A program made the translations under genes and the position numbers. From Chytriomyces cf. hyalinus JEL632 (taxonomy: Eukaryota > Chytridiomycota > Chytridiomycetes > Chytridiales > Chytriomycetaceae), in NCBI GenBank assembly GCA_025435555.1, contig JAIWWG010000048.1:1-64000 (forward strand): a DNA stretch of 64,000 nt. The letters run 5' to 3'. Position 1 is the first letter of the stretch; every line of letters begins with the position of its first letter. Below are positions 1-11,525 of this stretch, one piece after another. The notes beneath the pieces were generated by a model that saw only the letters and a program-made list of their open reading frames with translations, did no database searches and was not told the origin of the DNA.

Positions 1-1070
1 GGGGACGCTAAAATAGAACCCGATGGACCCCAGAAGTGAAATGATTGGTAATACTTTTAGAACGCGGCGATGCGCTTTTGTTCGGTCTAGGATGGGTCCG
101 AGGATCAACGACGATACTGTTCCAAAGAGGATGGTTATATTTCCGAGGCCGCCAGCATCTGCCTGCATTGTAAGAAAGTAAGCTCGGTAGTCACTGTGAG
201 TCGCTACCAAGAATGCGCACCTCTGTGTATCCATATGGCGTCACGTAGTCGCTGATGAGAGTAAAATAAGAGTCCAGCGCACCAATCGTCAGCCCATACG
301 ACAAGAAAATCAAAAGAAACTGCGGATTCGCAGCAATGGAATAAAGTCCCAGTTTAAACGGAATCGCGTGTTTGACCTCTGCCGCGCTTTTCGACGGAGC
401 AAATTCGGGTTTGTTAAAGACAAGCAGCGATGAAAAGCCCGTCACAAACACAATCACAAACGTGACGAAATTCAGTTTCGAAATGTTGTTTGCGTCTTGA
501 GAAACAATGAACGGAGCCAGCGCAAGTGCTGTTGATGTGCCCGCGTACACCGACAGCGACATGATCGTGTTGGCCGTGAGCCGCTCCCGGTCTCCGAACC
601 ACAACGCGCAGACCTTTGTTTTGGTAAGCAAGGACGGGAGAGCAGCTTGCGAGGAGATATATGCAAAAAAGAAAGGGGCTAACCTTGGTTGGTGCATTGA
701 ATGCAAACGGCGTGGCAATGGCCGCAATAATCTGTCCCGTAAACAGCAACGCCAATTGAACATTCGGTCCACCTCCCGCATACACAGCCAACCACCTTAT
801 GGCAGCGCCAAGTGTCACTCCCCACGTGCCAACAAGAACAGAAGGCCGTAACCCAAGATGGTCGATGGCATACATGGAAGGAATAGCAGCTGGTATAAAC
901 ACAATCTGGAACACCAGAGCCACTAGGTTGATGGTGTACTCGCTGCATGCGTAGTATTCTGCGGTTGTGGGAGTGACTGCCGCATAGGTTGCCCACAGGA
1001 GGGCGTTGTTGAAGTTTGCAAAGAAGACGCCGGCGGCAACGGCGAAGCGGAGTGGAGACAGAGTTGGCAT
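1..1070 (-). CDS. FLVCR-like major facilitator transporter (3' end outside window)
   Basis: This is a membrane transporter of the FLVCR branch of the major facilitator superfamily, whose animal members move haem, choline or related small molecules. Exons read 1070-684, 613-221 and 162-1, with introns of 70 and 58 nt, both phase 0. The start ATG is at 1070-1068. Helices are evident from residue 10 onward. The family-like stretch CALWFGDRERLTANTI opens exon 2, and exon 3 has AGGLGNITILFGT followed by GPILDRTKAHRR, matching the conserved loop before the second six-helix half. The coding sequence runs off the left edge, so the C-terminal helices are not visible. The substrate cannot be decided from the sequence. 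Confidence 0.8.
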
Positions 1071-1277
1071 TTTGGAGTGCTTTGCATGTTATATTGGTTG
1101 CTTGTGGTTGTGGTGGGGCGCGTGCCATGATAGCAATCGCAATTTTATTCACAAGCACCTCAAATTAAAAGCGCCGAAGTCGCCGCTGCGAGCGTTGCGA
1201 TCAAACGTTTTCTCCGAGTTAAATTGGCCGCAACTCCCGCTCATCCAAGTTGCCGCAGAAAATTCAGTTGTGAAGAA

Positions 1278-3011
1278 ATGTCACGGCCCGCCACCACCGA
1301 AACCACAATAGATGACGACGCCGCAGCATCACGCCGCCTGCTGGAAGAAGCAACAAAAGGCGCCGCTAAACTCAAACCATCCCCGGTCAAAGACGCGCCT
1401 TCGAAGCCCGTCACGGCCAAAAAGTCAACACCAGTCGCAAAAGCGCAACTCAAAACTGCTGCCAAAAAGAAGGGCACCAAAGAAGACAAGATTGGAGGAG
1501 TTGGTCAAGGCGGAGCTGATGCGTTTGATTTGGGCAAGATTGCTTCGCTCGCAAAAAAGGAGAAGGACAAGGGGAAAGATCGCAGCAGTGGTGCTGGTGA
1601 GTTTGATGAGCAGGCTCTCGACGAGGCAGCCGGTAAAACGATCGATGAGGAGGAAGATGGGATGGGATCCGGCGAAGAAACGGACGATGGCTGGGAGTCT
1701 GATCTGAACGATGTCGAAGGTGAGAGAAAATCGAGACGCGCTTTTTTTTTTTTTTTTTTCTTTGACTCTCATCAATCTGTGACAGGCATTTTGAAGCGTA
1801 AGATTGTGAACGATCCTTACATCACGGCTTGCAAAGTGCTTGGAGTTGTTCCTGTTTCATACTTTGCCGAGCGAATCAACACGAACGAAATCATTCTCAA
1901 ACATCGCGGCCTGGGACCCAAAGGAGCCCAAGCCATTGCATCCGTGTTGGAGGTGTCTTATACTGATACATTCATTGACTCCAAAAGACTCACAACTGCT
2001 TTCAGTTCAACAACTCGATATCCCACCTGGACCTGTCCGACAACTGGATTGAATCCGGCGGCGCATATATCGGCCGAAGTCTCCAAATCAACCGCACACT
2101 CACTTTCCTCAACTTGTCAAACAACAAACTGTCGCTGCAAGGCGGCGCAGAAATTGCCGAAATGCTTGGGTTCAATGGAACCTTGAAAACTCTTGTTCTC
2201 AAAGGAAACGCGCTGGGGGATAAAGAGGCATCGCTTCTTGCTGAGGGGTTGCGACAGAATTCGTGTCTCCAAGGTGATATCATGTCGTTGTCCCAACTTG
2301 GTATTCACCTCACTCACTGCAGTTCTGGATTTGAGCTACAACCAAATCGGCGACTTGGGTGCCATTGCACTGGGAGCAGGTTTATCCTCAAATGACTCGA
2401 TCAAGGATTTGAGTTTGGGTAAACACCGATTCTTGCGAGATCCATTTTTACGCGCTCTGATCTCTGTTACTTTTTTTTGACAGCCTGGAATCAAATCAGA
2501 GTCCGCGGCGCAACCGGGTTTCTCAGCAACTTGAAGGTTCGTTCTACTCTTACCCTTCCACGGTGCTTTCCCCTGACAGAATATCTCCTAAAGGATAACA
2601 CGCACATTTCTGTGCTGAGCCTTCAAGACAACGGAATCGGAGAAAACGGAATCGCCGTCAGCTCCTTTCTCGCAAAGTCCAACTCCATCATATCCCTAAA
2701 CATTGGGTAAGTCAAACATCTTTTTAACCCCCTTCTCTCACTCACACCCTTACTATCCTAGCCGCATTCGCATGAACGACGCAAGCATGGTCCTCCTCTC
2801 CAAAGGCATTGAACAAAACTACAGCATCAAAGAATTGGATATTTCAGAAAACCCTGTCGGGGATGTGGGAATGCTGGCTCTGTTTAAATCTGTCCTCGCT
2901 TCAAACTGTATCAAACGTGTTGTCATGCGCCACATTAAAGTCTCAAAAGAAGCGCGGGTCAAGTTGGAGGAACTCAAGTCTGAGAAACCGGATTTGGAAA
3001 TTGTAGAATAA
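1278..3011 (+). CDS. Leucine-rich-repeat protein (ribonuclease-inhibitor-like repeats)
   Basis: Seven exons (1278-1719, 1786-1952, 2006-2273, 2323-2418, 2484-2536, 2594-2706, 2762-3011) give a 462-residue protein. The first 150 residues are Ala/Lys/Glu-rich and probably disordered, ending in an acidic run. The rest is a ladder of roughly 28-residue repeats with the pattern LDLSxNxIxxxGAxxIGxxL, typical of ribonuclease-inhibitor-type LRRs. Such ladders bind proteins, and no enzymatic domain is present. Intron 1 contains a run of about 18 T. The ATG at 1278 is the first in-frame ATG; upstream reading starts only at TTG. The repeat class is clear; the cellular role is unknown. Confidence 0.85.
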
Positions 3012-3082
3012 ACGGCAACTTATGTCGTGGCGTACAGAAATGAAGAGAATCCCAATGTTTATGCTGTCGCTGACAGCAAGCT

Positions 3083-4497
3083 TTAAAGCCTGCTGTCCCG
3101 AGATTGAACTGATTCACCAACAACGCCTTGCCGCACCAACTCATCCACAGCATTTGCATCAAGCCCACATATCCCTTCTAATATAGCACGCGTGTCTCCA
3201 CCAACCTCAGGATCTCCAACTGCAGCTCTCGCAGGCGTCCTGCTGAGAACCGGTGCAGGCGGCGGTGTCCACTGTTCGTACGCCGTCACTCCCCATCGAT
3301 CTTGGTAATGTTTACTTTTCATGGCTTCGTCCCATTCCAATACAGGGGTTACACAGGCATCTGTTCCGGTAAAGATAGAACACCATTCATCACGCGTTTT
3401 TGTTGCGAAAATGTCTGCAAATTTGCGTTTCATGGGCTCCCAGCTTTCCATGTCATGTTGTTCATTGGCGTATTTCTCGATAGAGAGACCAAGGCCTTTC
3501 AGTAAGGCTTTGTAAAACTGAGGTTCAATGGCGCCTCTGAAAGGAGGAAACCAAATCTTTTAGGACTACTCGGAAAAGGGAGTCGAAAGAACGTACACTG
3601 CCATAAAACGCCCATCTTTGGTCCTGTAAGTTTCATAAAAATGCGCTCCAGTGTCGAGCATGTTCGTTCCTCGTGGATTATTCCACATTCCGCCTTGATT
3701 CATTTTGACGAGAAATGTGCTGAGATACGCTGCACCATCTACCATTGCGGAATCAATCACTTGCCCCTTCCCAGACTTGTTGCGCTCAATCAGGGCCATC
3801 AGGATTCCCATCACGCACAGCATCCCGCCACCAGCAAAATCCCCTGTGTGTTAGGTTTATATGTCAGGTGCAAGTTGTTATGATAAAGGATGTTACTTTT
3901 ACCCAGTATATTCGCTGGAGGCATTGGATTCTCCCCACTCCGTCCAAGGGGAGACAGCGCACCGGACACGGCAATATAGTTAATATCATGTCCGGCCATT
4001 CTGGACAGTTCTCCCCTTTGACCAAACCCAGTCAAACGCGCGAAAATGCACCTTGGATTAATGTCTTGAATGACGTCGGGACCCAGACCCAGCGACTCCA
4101 TCACGCCCTTCAAATTTCGGTCAAAATGAATGACAAAGGCACAAAAATTCGCGGTGAACAAGAAACGCTCACTGGTCTGAATGGGTCCAATACAACGTCG
4201 GCTTTTGCAATCAGTTTCTTTGCGAGTTCGATTCCTTTCTTCGAGCGCAGGTTGATGGACACGGATTTCTTGCCTCTGTGTGTGAGAAGAAGCGACAGTG
4301 AGATAGAGGCCGTTGATGCAGAGACTGTCGATTCCCACTGACCTTCCCATGACATCAGCACTGATGCCGCCGTGGCCGGGAAGCCTGTCGATGCGAACTA
4401 CGCTTGCGCCAAAGTCGGCCAAGATCATTCCCGCAAACGGAACTGGCGCAAGACCCGCGAATTCAACCACGTTCACGTTCGAAAGCGGTGAAGCCAT
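3083..4497 (-). CDS. AMACR: Alpha-methylacyl-CoA racemase (CoA-transferase family III)
   Basis: The enzyme should interconvert (R)- and (S)-2-methylacyl-CoA, allowing beta-oxidation of branched-chain acyl groups in peroxisomes or mitochondria. Five exons (4497-4343, 4275-4173, 4107-3903, 3843-3597, 3536-3083) give 387 residues, matching the usual length of about 380. The N-terminus carries VEFAGLAPVPFAGMILADFGA, and exon 2-3 joining creates the hallmark DPFRPGVMESLGLG. The catalytic histidine sits in AGHDINYIAVSGALS and the catalytic aspartate in NILGDFAGGGM. Both are known catalytic residues of this racemase, which favours a racemase over a formyl-CoA transferase. Introns are 59-67 nt. Confidence 0.9.
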
Positions 4498-4591
4498 GTT
4501 TTGGGTTTTTAAAGTTGCGACATTTTACATTTCATAAATATTCACAAGCATCTCTTCATTTGTTTTGATTGTCCAGTATTTCCCCACAAAG

Positions 4592-6194
4592 ATGCACACC
4601 TCTTTCGTTGCTGCATCTGCTCTCGCTCATGCTCCTGCTTTCGTCCTGTCGCTTGTATTCCTCAGCTACGCGTTCATGCACTTGGACGTGCTCTCAACGA
4701 CGCAGCCAGTCGTCCCACGTGGCGTCTCGCTCGGCCAACCCCACCTCCCATCCACCAACGCATCAATACTCGCACGCAACCCTTCCATCAAACCATTCAC
4801 TTTGAACTGCCTCACAAACGCGTCTTCCAAATGCTTGTTTCTAAACCCAACTCAAATGCTGCAAGTTTCTTTGAACCGCATTGACGTCACCCTTGCGAAA
4901 GACCAATCTGTGACTACTGCGCCGCCAAAGAATTCTATTTGTGACCCGGAAATGCCTGTGAGCAGTGTGTGTACGGCGGATGTGGTGCAGGTGGATCTGG
5001 TTCCAGTGTTTGGCGCAGATGAGTAAGGATCTATGAATTTGGATTCTGTTTGATGGTTGCTTATTCACTTCTCCTTTTTTCCTTTCTTTCTTCTCCAGTC
5101 TCAGAATTCCAATCTCGCACTGGATTCAAAGCCCGACCAACAACCAAATGTCGCGTTCAGTCGCAGACAAACCGCTTGTTTTCAATGATTTCGTATCGAT
5201 GGATCAGTTGCTGGAATTGGCTGGTATTGCATCGCTCGATGACGTCGTGTCTGGGCGGTCCCGGTCTGTCCGATTGCTTGGAGGAACTTTGCTGGTTTCT
5301 ATCGTGTATTATCCATCCATTGATCAGAACATAGAGTATCAAGTGAGTTCATACGACTTGCAGACTTGAACACTTTAGCATTAAAAAACGTCTGTGAATT
5401 TCCAGTTGAGCGCGATACTTGTTCCCGCATCTCCCACATCAAACTCCAAACTCGCATCGTACGATCCAAACTCGAAGCAATATCAAGTGTCTTTGACTTC
5501 GAGTCTCAACATTGTCTTGGCACAGACGGGACATGTGACGGTTGAACGAGAAGGCGTGCAAAAAGGGATTCTTGTGATTTCAATGCTTCTCCTCGGAACT
5601 GTTGTGTATGGAGTTGCGTTGATGCTTACTATTTGTGTGGGATCCTTGTTTCGGCGCGACTTTGCGGACGCGGTTTTCTTCAAGTGGGTCTTCGTTTTTC
5701 ACTTGACTGATTTGACCGACTTTGCTGACACATACAACCCCAGAAAACCGTATGCTGAACTCAATCAAGAAGCCACCACTTTCTCAAAATTCCCCGAGGA
5801 TACGATTCAAAAAGAAGACGCAAGGAGACCAGAAGAGCAAGGGTCCGAAACAACAGTAGACATGTTCCTCGTTTCACCACAACCCGACCACACTCACAAG
5901 GGCCCTAATGAACAGCCGCCAAATCCAAGAGTTCTTCTTGAGCGACTGTCTCAGCATTTCGAGGGCCTCGTGGAGAAACATCAAAGTCTGCGACGTGTTG
6001 AAGTTCAATCGTTCAACTCTGAAACGCAACGCGAAGAGTTTGGTCAAGTTTCCGAGCTTGATTATGGCGGGGAAGAGGACGCGATTGTTCCAGATGCGCA
6101 GGCTGGGGCTTCGTTGAGTTGGAAAGAGTGTCTGGACTTGAAAGCGGGGATGGACGCTGAGGCGAGAAAGTCGCGATTCAGACCGTCTTCTTGA
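4592..6194 (+). CDS. Unknown two-pass membrane protein with large lumenal/extracellular loop
   Basis: I do not recognise the family. Four exons (4592-5022, 5099-5342, 5406-5683, 5744-6194) give 467 residues. A hydrophobic segment near residues 9-30 is followed by a Ser/Thr/Asn-rich loop of about 230 residues with several cysteines. A second helix (GILVISMLLLGTVVYGVALM) follows, then a basic segment and a charged, disordered tail of about 150 residues. The third intron (60 nt) is a multiple of three, so it could also be read through. The two-helix, big-loop layout recalls P2X or acid-sensing channels, but no diagnostic motif of either is visible. An upstream in-frame TTG at 4565 was rejected in favour of the ATG at 4592. 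Confidence 0.6.
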
Positions 6195-6380
6195 GGGGCT
6201 GAGAGAGAGGATAGAGCGTGTGTATACTGTCATTGTTGTTATTCTGTGAAATAGGAAGTGTGTTTGAAGTGCAAATCAAAAAGTATTTTTTTATTTTGTC
6301 CGGGTAATGTCCGTGACAACATCGACACAAGAAAGCGGGATCCAGAGCACGCCCAGAAGTCACAATAAAGCGATAATCTT

Positions 6381-6869
6381 CTACAAGTGCTTTAGTCTCA
6401 GATCTGACAGGCTTTTCAGCAGCGTTGACAGTGGTTCCTTCGAGGCTGAGTTTGGTATCTGGAGTAGATGGCATTCTTCTGCCATGGAGTCTTCTTTGCA
6501 TTCAGCGTCGTTCTCGGTGCGTGGATTGAAGGATACGCGATTGGTTGCTGTGCCCGTCTTGCCCCAGTCTGCGATGCAGAGAATCCCTGCTTCTCTCGCC
6601 CCAGCAAACGAACCAGTACGTGAAGCCACATCCATGCTCTTTGCTGTTGCCCTGCTCGAAGATACGTCCAGCCGCTTCAATCCATTCGATCCAACAGCGC
6701 TTGAACAGAACTCTGCTTTCTTCGCTTCCTTCGATGTTGTTCTGGTATACGGAACAGGCCGCTTTACGTCAAATAGGCTCTCTGGACGCGAACCCCGGAA
6801 GTAGCGCAGAAGCGGTGACTCTTTTGTCAAAAGCGTGGCTTGTTTGCTGCGGCGTGGCGTGCGTCCCAT
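6381..6869 (-). CDS. Small basic hypothetical protein
   Basis: This single-exon frame of 162 residues starts at ATG 6869. It is rich in Arg, Lys, Ser and Thr and has no recognisable domain. The case for it is moderate: it fills the gap between two well-supported genes, and an AATAAA-like signal lies about 90 nt past the stop on the same strand (near 6290). A comparably long frame exists on the other strand over the same bases, so one of the two is accidental. The minus-strand reading is preferred because of the poly(A)-like signal and the fit to the flanks. An intron joining it to the 6178-6501 frame cannot be excluded. Confidence 0.4.
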   Translation of the reverse strand: MGRTPRRSKQATLLTKESPLLRYFRGSRPESLFDVKRPVPYTRTTSKEAKKAEFCSSAVGSNGLKRLDVSSSRATAKSMDVASRTGSFAGAREAGILCIADWGKTGTATNRVSFNPRTENDAECKEDSMAEECHLLQIPNSASKEPLSTLLKSLSDLRLKHL

Positions 6870-7037
6870 TCCCGGTTGTTCTTGAGAATTGTTGGGGTTC
6901 TTGTTGGATTTTTATCAACAGCAGCTTCCTGTAATTTCTTGCTGGTATGTTTCGTGCCCCCCATCACAGACGAAGACGGCGTGGCATCGAATGCATCAGA
7001 TACTATATCTCATCAATCAACAACCATATCATATTTT

Positions 7038-10000
7038 CTAAAGACTGACACTAAAACTACATTCAACCTCACCACGCTCCTCACGCGCTTTCACAAACGG
7101 CGCAACATCAATCAAATCCTTCATTTTCAAATCCTCAACCCGATCCCTCTGCACCTGTTGCTGCTGCTGCTTTTCTTTATCCCCACCAGCATCCCTGCCC
7201 TCCAACAACCCATCTCCTTGCTCTTGATCCTCCAACGTCCCTTCAAACGCAATAACCTCCACATGCACAGGTTGAACACATCCAAGCCGATGAGCTCGTT
7301 TAATGGCTTGGTTGTACATGGCATTGTCATGGATGGGCCGCATGAAATAGATTCGACTGGCTGAAGAAAGATCGAGTCCGTATGATGCTCTCGTCACGTC
7401 CATGATGATGACACGGACGACATCGCTTGTATTGAATGTTGTAACGTTTTTTGCTTTTTCTGAGATTCGTTGCTGGAGAGTAGAAGTGGGGAAGCGCGGT
7501 TAAGGAGGGAATCTTTCAAGTAAAGGGAGAAGGTACATACATGAGTTTTTTGAAAGAGAAGGCACTGGATTTTGGCGACTTTGCAGAATTCCCAGACTGC
7601 AGCCATTTCATTGTCGTGCTGTTTTGAATTGGTTGGTGAGTGGCCAGATGTACTTAGATTCGTCATCCACATCAAAGGTACTTACGGTGGTATAAACAAT
7701 GATTTTTTCTTTAGCTTGGTGTTGGAGAATCTGGCTTGCAATGTAGTTGAGCTTTGTTGAGATGGTGGAAACAATGCTTCCTGCAAGTGAAGGCGCAGGG
7801 TTCATAGCGCAAGAGTCGCACAATTCTGGCTTCTCTGTCTCTTCAGGGATGTTCGACCCACTTGCTTCCGCAGTTTCAGCAGATCCCATAGAGACGCCGT
7901 TGTCTGCTGGTTTTACTTCATCAGTAAACTGAACTCCTCGTATCCTGGGATTTGATACACTGGTAGCAGCGGCCATGCTTGAAGGCCCTCCAGATGCAGC
8001 AACATATCCAGAGTCAACAGATTCACCATACACTGCAGCTTCCTCCATAACAATTTCATTTGCACCATCCAGCTCCGCATTAATTCGAGCAAGTTTCAGT
8101 TGCTTCCGACACACTTCAATCTCAACATTCGTCAAAAGCCGATGTTCAAGGTCAACCATGATCCCAACATCCGCAAACGCCCATACACACGCGCAGACAG
8201 CTGGTTTCACTGTGTACATGACGTGTTCGGCCATTCGTTGCAGCATTGCGTAATTTGAGTTTTGCGCGTTTTGTAAATGGTGCATGATTTCTTTGAGGTG
8301 GTCAATGTTGTATGATTTTTTTCCTGACATTGCCTTTTCGAGGCCTTGCTGAGCCATTTGGAGTGCATTTTGGGCTTCTTCGATGATATCCGTGCCGTTG
8401 AAATTAAACAAGCAGAGTTTGAGACTGTTTTTTAACGTCAGTCATCGTTGAACCCATCAAGCAAGAAAAGAAAAACAAACACGTACTTTGCAACGACGCG
8501 TTTCAGAGATTTTGTTTGCGAAGGATGCGAAAAGTAATCTGCCCCTTCTCGTTCAGAAAGAATCGAGTTGAGTTTAATCAGGGAAATGATGACGTTGATG
8601 TTGATGCGTTCGTTTTGATTCATTTTCAGCAGAACACGTCGTTCGTATAATGGAGGAACTGCGTGGGGTTTATACGTTCAGATTCAAAAAAGCATTACTA
8701 GGAAAGACTGTAATACGTGGATTCTCGTCGATAATGTCGTTTGGTTGGTGTCGCACCATCAATGTTTGGAACAAACTTCTCACACGACGAACGCGATCCG
8801 CGTTGGAACCCATCCAAGGCCGAATGACGAGAGCATTCAAAAGTGGTTCTGCAAACAACAAAGCTGGTTACGCTAGTATCTTAAAACAAGCACATTCCTC
8901 AACAACTCAACTATCATCTCGAAACGGCGCCAACCCCAAATAATTCACCACAACGCCTTCAAGTTTCTTCAAATCCGCTTTTTCCATCTTCATCCGCCTC
9001 GTTTCATTCTTCACCTCTCCAACCAAAACATTGGGCAGCGGCGTTCCCGAACAAACCCATTTACAATCCGACCGAAGCTTCGACACAGCTTCCAACAATT
9101 TCGAATCAGGAAGCCTTGATTCATGCTTCAACAAATGACCTTCATCAAACACGAGCCGTTTAAAATGGATCTGCATGAGCGGAGACGCAGGGATCGATAC
9201 TTCAACGGCACAATGGCAGTCACGTTCTCGTGTAGCCTTTTTGTAAGGACATGTGCATACCCGCTTTATACCGCCAAAAAAGTTTAGTTTGCCGCTTTCG
9301 GATTCGCGCGCGAGGCGGGAATGAGAAATGAGAATCACGTGGTATGTGAGTAGCACTTCTACAGCAGGGATTGCGTCTTCTTTCGACATCAAATCCAACC
9401 GCGAAATATTTGATGAACTTGGCACGTGTTTGTTGAATTCGGTGATCCATTGAGCAATCAGAGTGTCTGGGACGGCAATGAGGGTTATTTGGGAGAGATG
9501 GATTTGGTCCGATTCGCGAAACTCGGATCGCGCGTTTGATCTTTTTTCGCGGCGTTGGTTGTAGATGGATTGGAAATGTTCTTGGGTCTCGAGGATGGTG
9601 TAATATTGGCGGATTGAGTCGTATGTTTTTGATGCATGAGGCGGCATCTGGTCCAGGATTTCTGCCAGATGAAGGCCGTTGCAGTTGAGTTTCAAGTTCA
9701 ATACTGTCAAATCGAATAGACTCGGTACGCGGTCTCGAAAGAGCGGAACTAAGTGCGCACTTGGTGCCAGTTCCCATTTATAAACACGATCCAATTCAGG
9801 AACAGATTGCGCGTGTGATGTGAGCGAAACTGTCCACGGCCCGGTTGTTCGACTGCATGGCATGTCCAGTGTCGCTACGATCAAGCCAATCACAATCAAA
9901 GTCTTTCCTGTTCCCATATTCTCGCACAAGATTCCTCCCCTGCCACTGGGGGACGCTGCGTGTTTGTTATCCCCGACTCCCAGAAATGACCAGTCGGGAG

Positions 10001-10428
10001 GATCCAGCTCTATCGAGATCATTTTTGCGATTGAATGGCATTGATATCTGAATAACGGGGTTCGTATTCGCGATTGCGCGTTGTTGAGCAGATCACAGAT
10101 CTCAGCTGGTATATTCGTTGATGGCGATGGAATCTCCGAAAACAGGGCTGCCAGAGAGACTGCAGGTCGAGGGTTCTCCACTATTGTTTCCTGTTGAACT
10201 TCCTGTTGAACTTCCTGGTTGACTTGGCCATGGTCATCGCGCGGGAGACAAACACGCTGGTCATTGTTGCGGTTGTTGAGATGTTCGTTCCAATCAAGGA
10301 CGGTGAGTGAATACCTTGTTTGACTGTTCCTGCACCTGCTCGTGAGCTTCTTCGTCTGGCATCGTCTGTGACAGAGCAACTGCGCCGCTATTTCTCTGTT
10401 CTTTTTGGAGCATTTTATTTTGCGACAT
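7038..10428 (-). CDS. SNF2-family DNA helicase/translocase with Cys-rich insert
   Basis: Seven exons (10428-10315, 10256-8912, 8848-8717, 8658-8487, 8424-7686, 7618-7541, 7472-7038) give 1,004 residues. The helicase motifs are in order: motif I ENMGTGKT, motif II DEGH, motif III CSGTPL, a long insert, then the C-terminal lobe with DVTRASYGLDLSSASRIYF and QAIKRAHRLGC (motifs V and VI). Between motifs I and II lies a cysteine cluster (CTCPYKKATRERDCHC) that may bind metal. This is an ATP-driven dsDNA translocase of the repair/chromatin type, closest in layout to the RAD5/SHPRH-like group. No RING finger is visible. The start ATG is only 33 bp from the divergent CAMKMT start. Confidence 0.85.
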
Positions 10429-10461
10429 GTTAAAAATCTCAGCAAGCGTAAAATAAAATCA
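10429..10461. promoter_or_regulatory. 33-bp divergent intergenic (shared promoter/5' leaders)
   Basis: Only 33 bases separate the start codons of the minus-strand SNF2 helicase and the plus-strand CAMKMT. Both core promoters must therefore overlap, or lie inside the neighbouring gene's 5' region. No TATA box is visible. Confidence 0.5.
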
Positions 10462-11497
10462 ATGACGCAAACGAAACACAAAAAGCGCTGGCAACTGCTG
10501 CGCAACGCGCTCTTGAGTCAAGCAGGAAATCAGCCTCAACCACACCCGGATCAATCGGAATGCATCTTCAAAGCCCTCTTTGGCCGCGTCGAATTGGAGA
10601 CTGTTTTAAGTCTGACCGAAACAGATCTCGGAGATGTCTGCACATTGTTGTATCCATTGGGCAGCGGCCATCAGCTTAAAATCTCGTGAGGACGCGGAAA
10701 TCTTGATCCAAAACCCGATGTCGAAACTCATCAAGCTCTCAATATGCGCCAGAACTCCTCACCACCGAATCGATAAAGCAAACTTGTTTTCGCAATACTC
10801 GGGTTTTTTAAACACTGGAAATGTTCGGATATGGAATTCAGAGCATGTCATGGCATACTGGGCGGCCATCAAAAATCCGGAACTCTTTCGGTGAGCTGTT
10901 GAAGTCGCGCTGTTTGAAAAAACCACACAAGAATTGAAGCTCAAGATTTATTGCAGCGGTAAAAGTGTACTAGAACTCGGCTCTGGAATGACAGGGTTGG
11001 CAGGGCTTGCTATCGCGTCTGCAGCACACCCCGCATCTGTGCACGTGACTGACGGCAATCCATCAAGCGTTGCATCTCTCAAGTCCAACATTGCTCGCAA
11101 TTTAAACTCCTTTGCGCCATCAGTAGTTGTCAGCGCGGAGCAGTTGTTGTGGGGCGAGAAGAGCTCGCCCCTCGTTGATGTCATCGTTGGCGGGGATTGC
11201 ACATTCGACACGAACGCGCATGAGCCGCTCATTGACACGATTATTGCGTGTTTGAATGCATCGGGCGTCGCGTATTTGTTTTGTCCCAGGCGTGGGAACT
11301 CGCTGCTGCAGTTTTATCAACTGTGCCACGGCAAGTCGGACGGACTTTTGCAAGTGCAATGGATCGAGAACTACGATGACGATGTGTGGGCAATACATGC
11401 TGAGCAACTGGAACTAACAAATAGCGACCCGAGCATTTACAATGCCGACAAGGAGTACCCAATCATGATCAAGATTTCCAGACTGCCCACAGCTTGA
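10462..11497 (+). CDS. CAMKMT: Calmodulin-lysine N-methyltransferase
   Basis: This SAM-dependent enzyme should trimethylate a lysine of calmodulin. Three exons (10462-10685, 10753-10890, 10957-11497) give 300 residues, close to the 323 of the human enzyme. Diagnostic stretches are FLNTGNVRIWNSEHVMAYW, the SAM-binding loop LELGSGMTGLAGL, CPRRGNSLLQFYQL, and the C-terminal ENYDDDVW with YPIMIKISR, all matching the CAMKMT order. The N-terminal RWQLLRNALL also fits. Its stop lies 28 bp from the stop of the convergent TPR gene. The family assignment is firm; the substrate is inferred from orthologues. Confidence 0.9.
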
Positions 11498-11525
11498 ATA
11501 AAATCTACCAAATCCCTTTTTATTT

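Noticed and set aside
1741-1760. Coding poly-Phe tract in the LRR gene
   Set aside because: The T run is inside a 66-nt intron (1720-1785) with normal splice ends.
6307-6804. 165-codon plus-strand frame opposite the small hypothetical gene
   Set aside because: It overlaps the minus-strand frame completely. The minus reading has the poly(A)-like signal and fits the flanks better, and this frame shows no domain.
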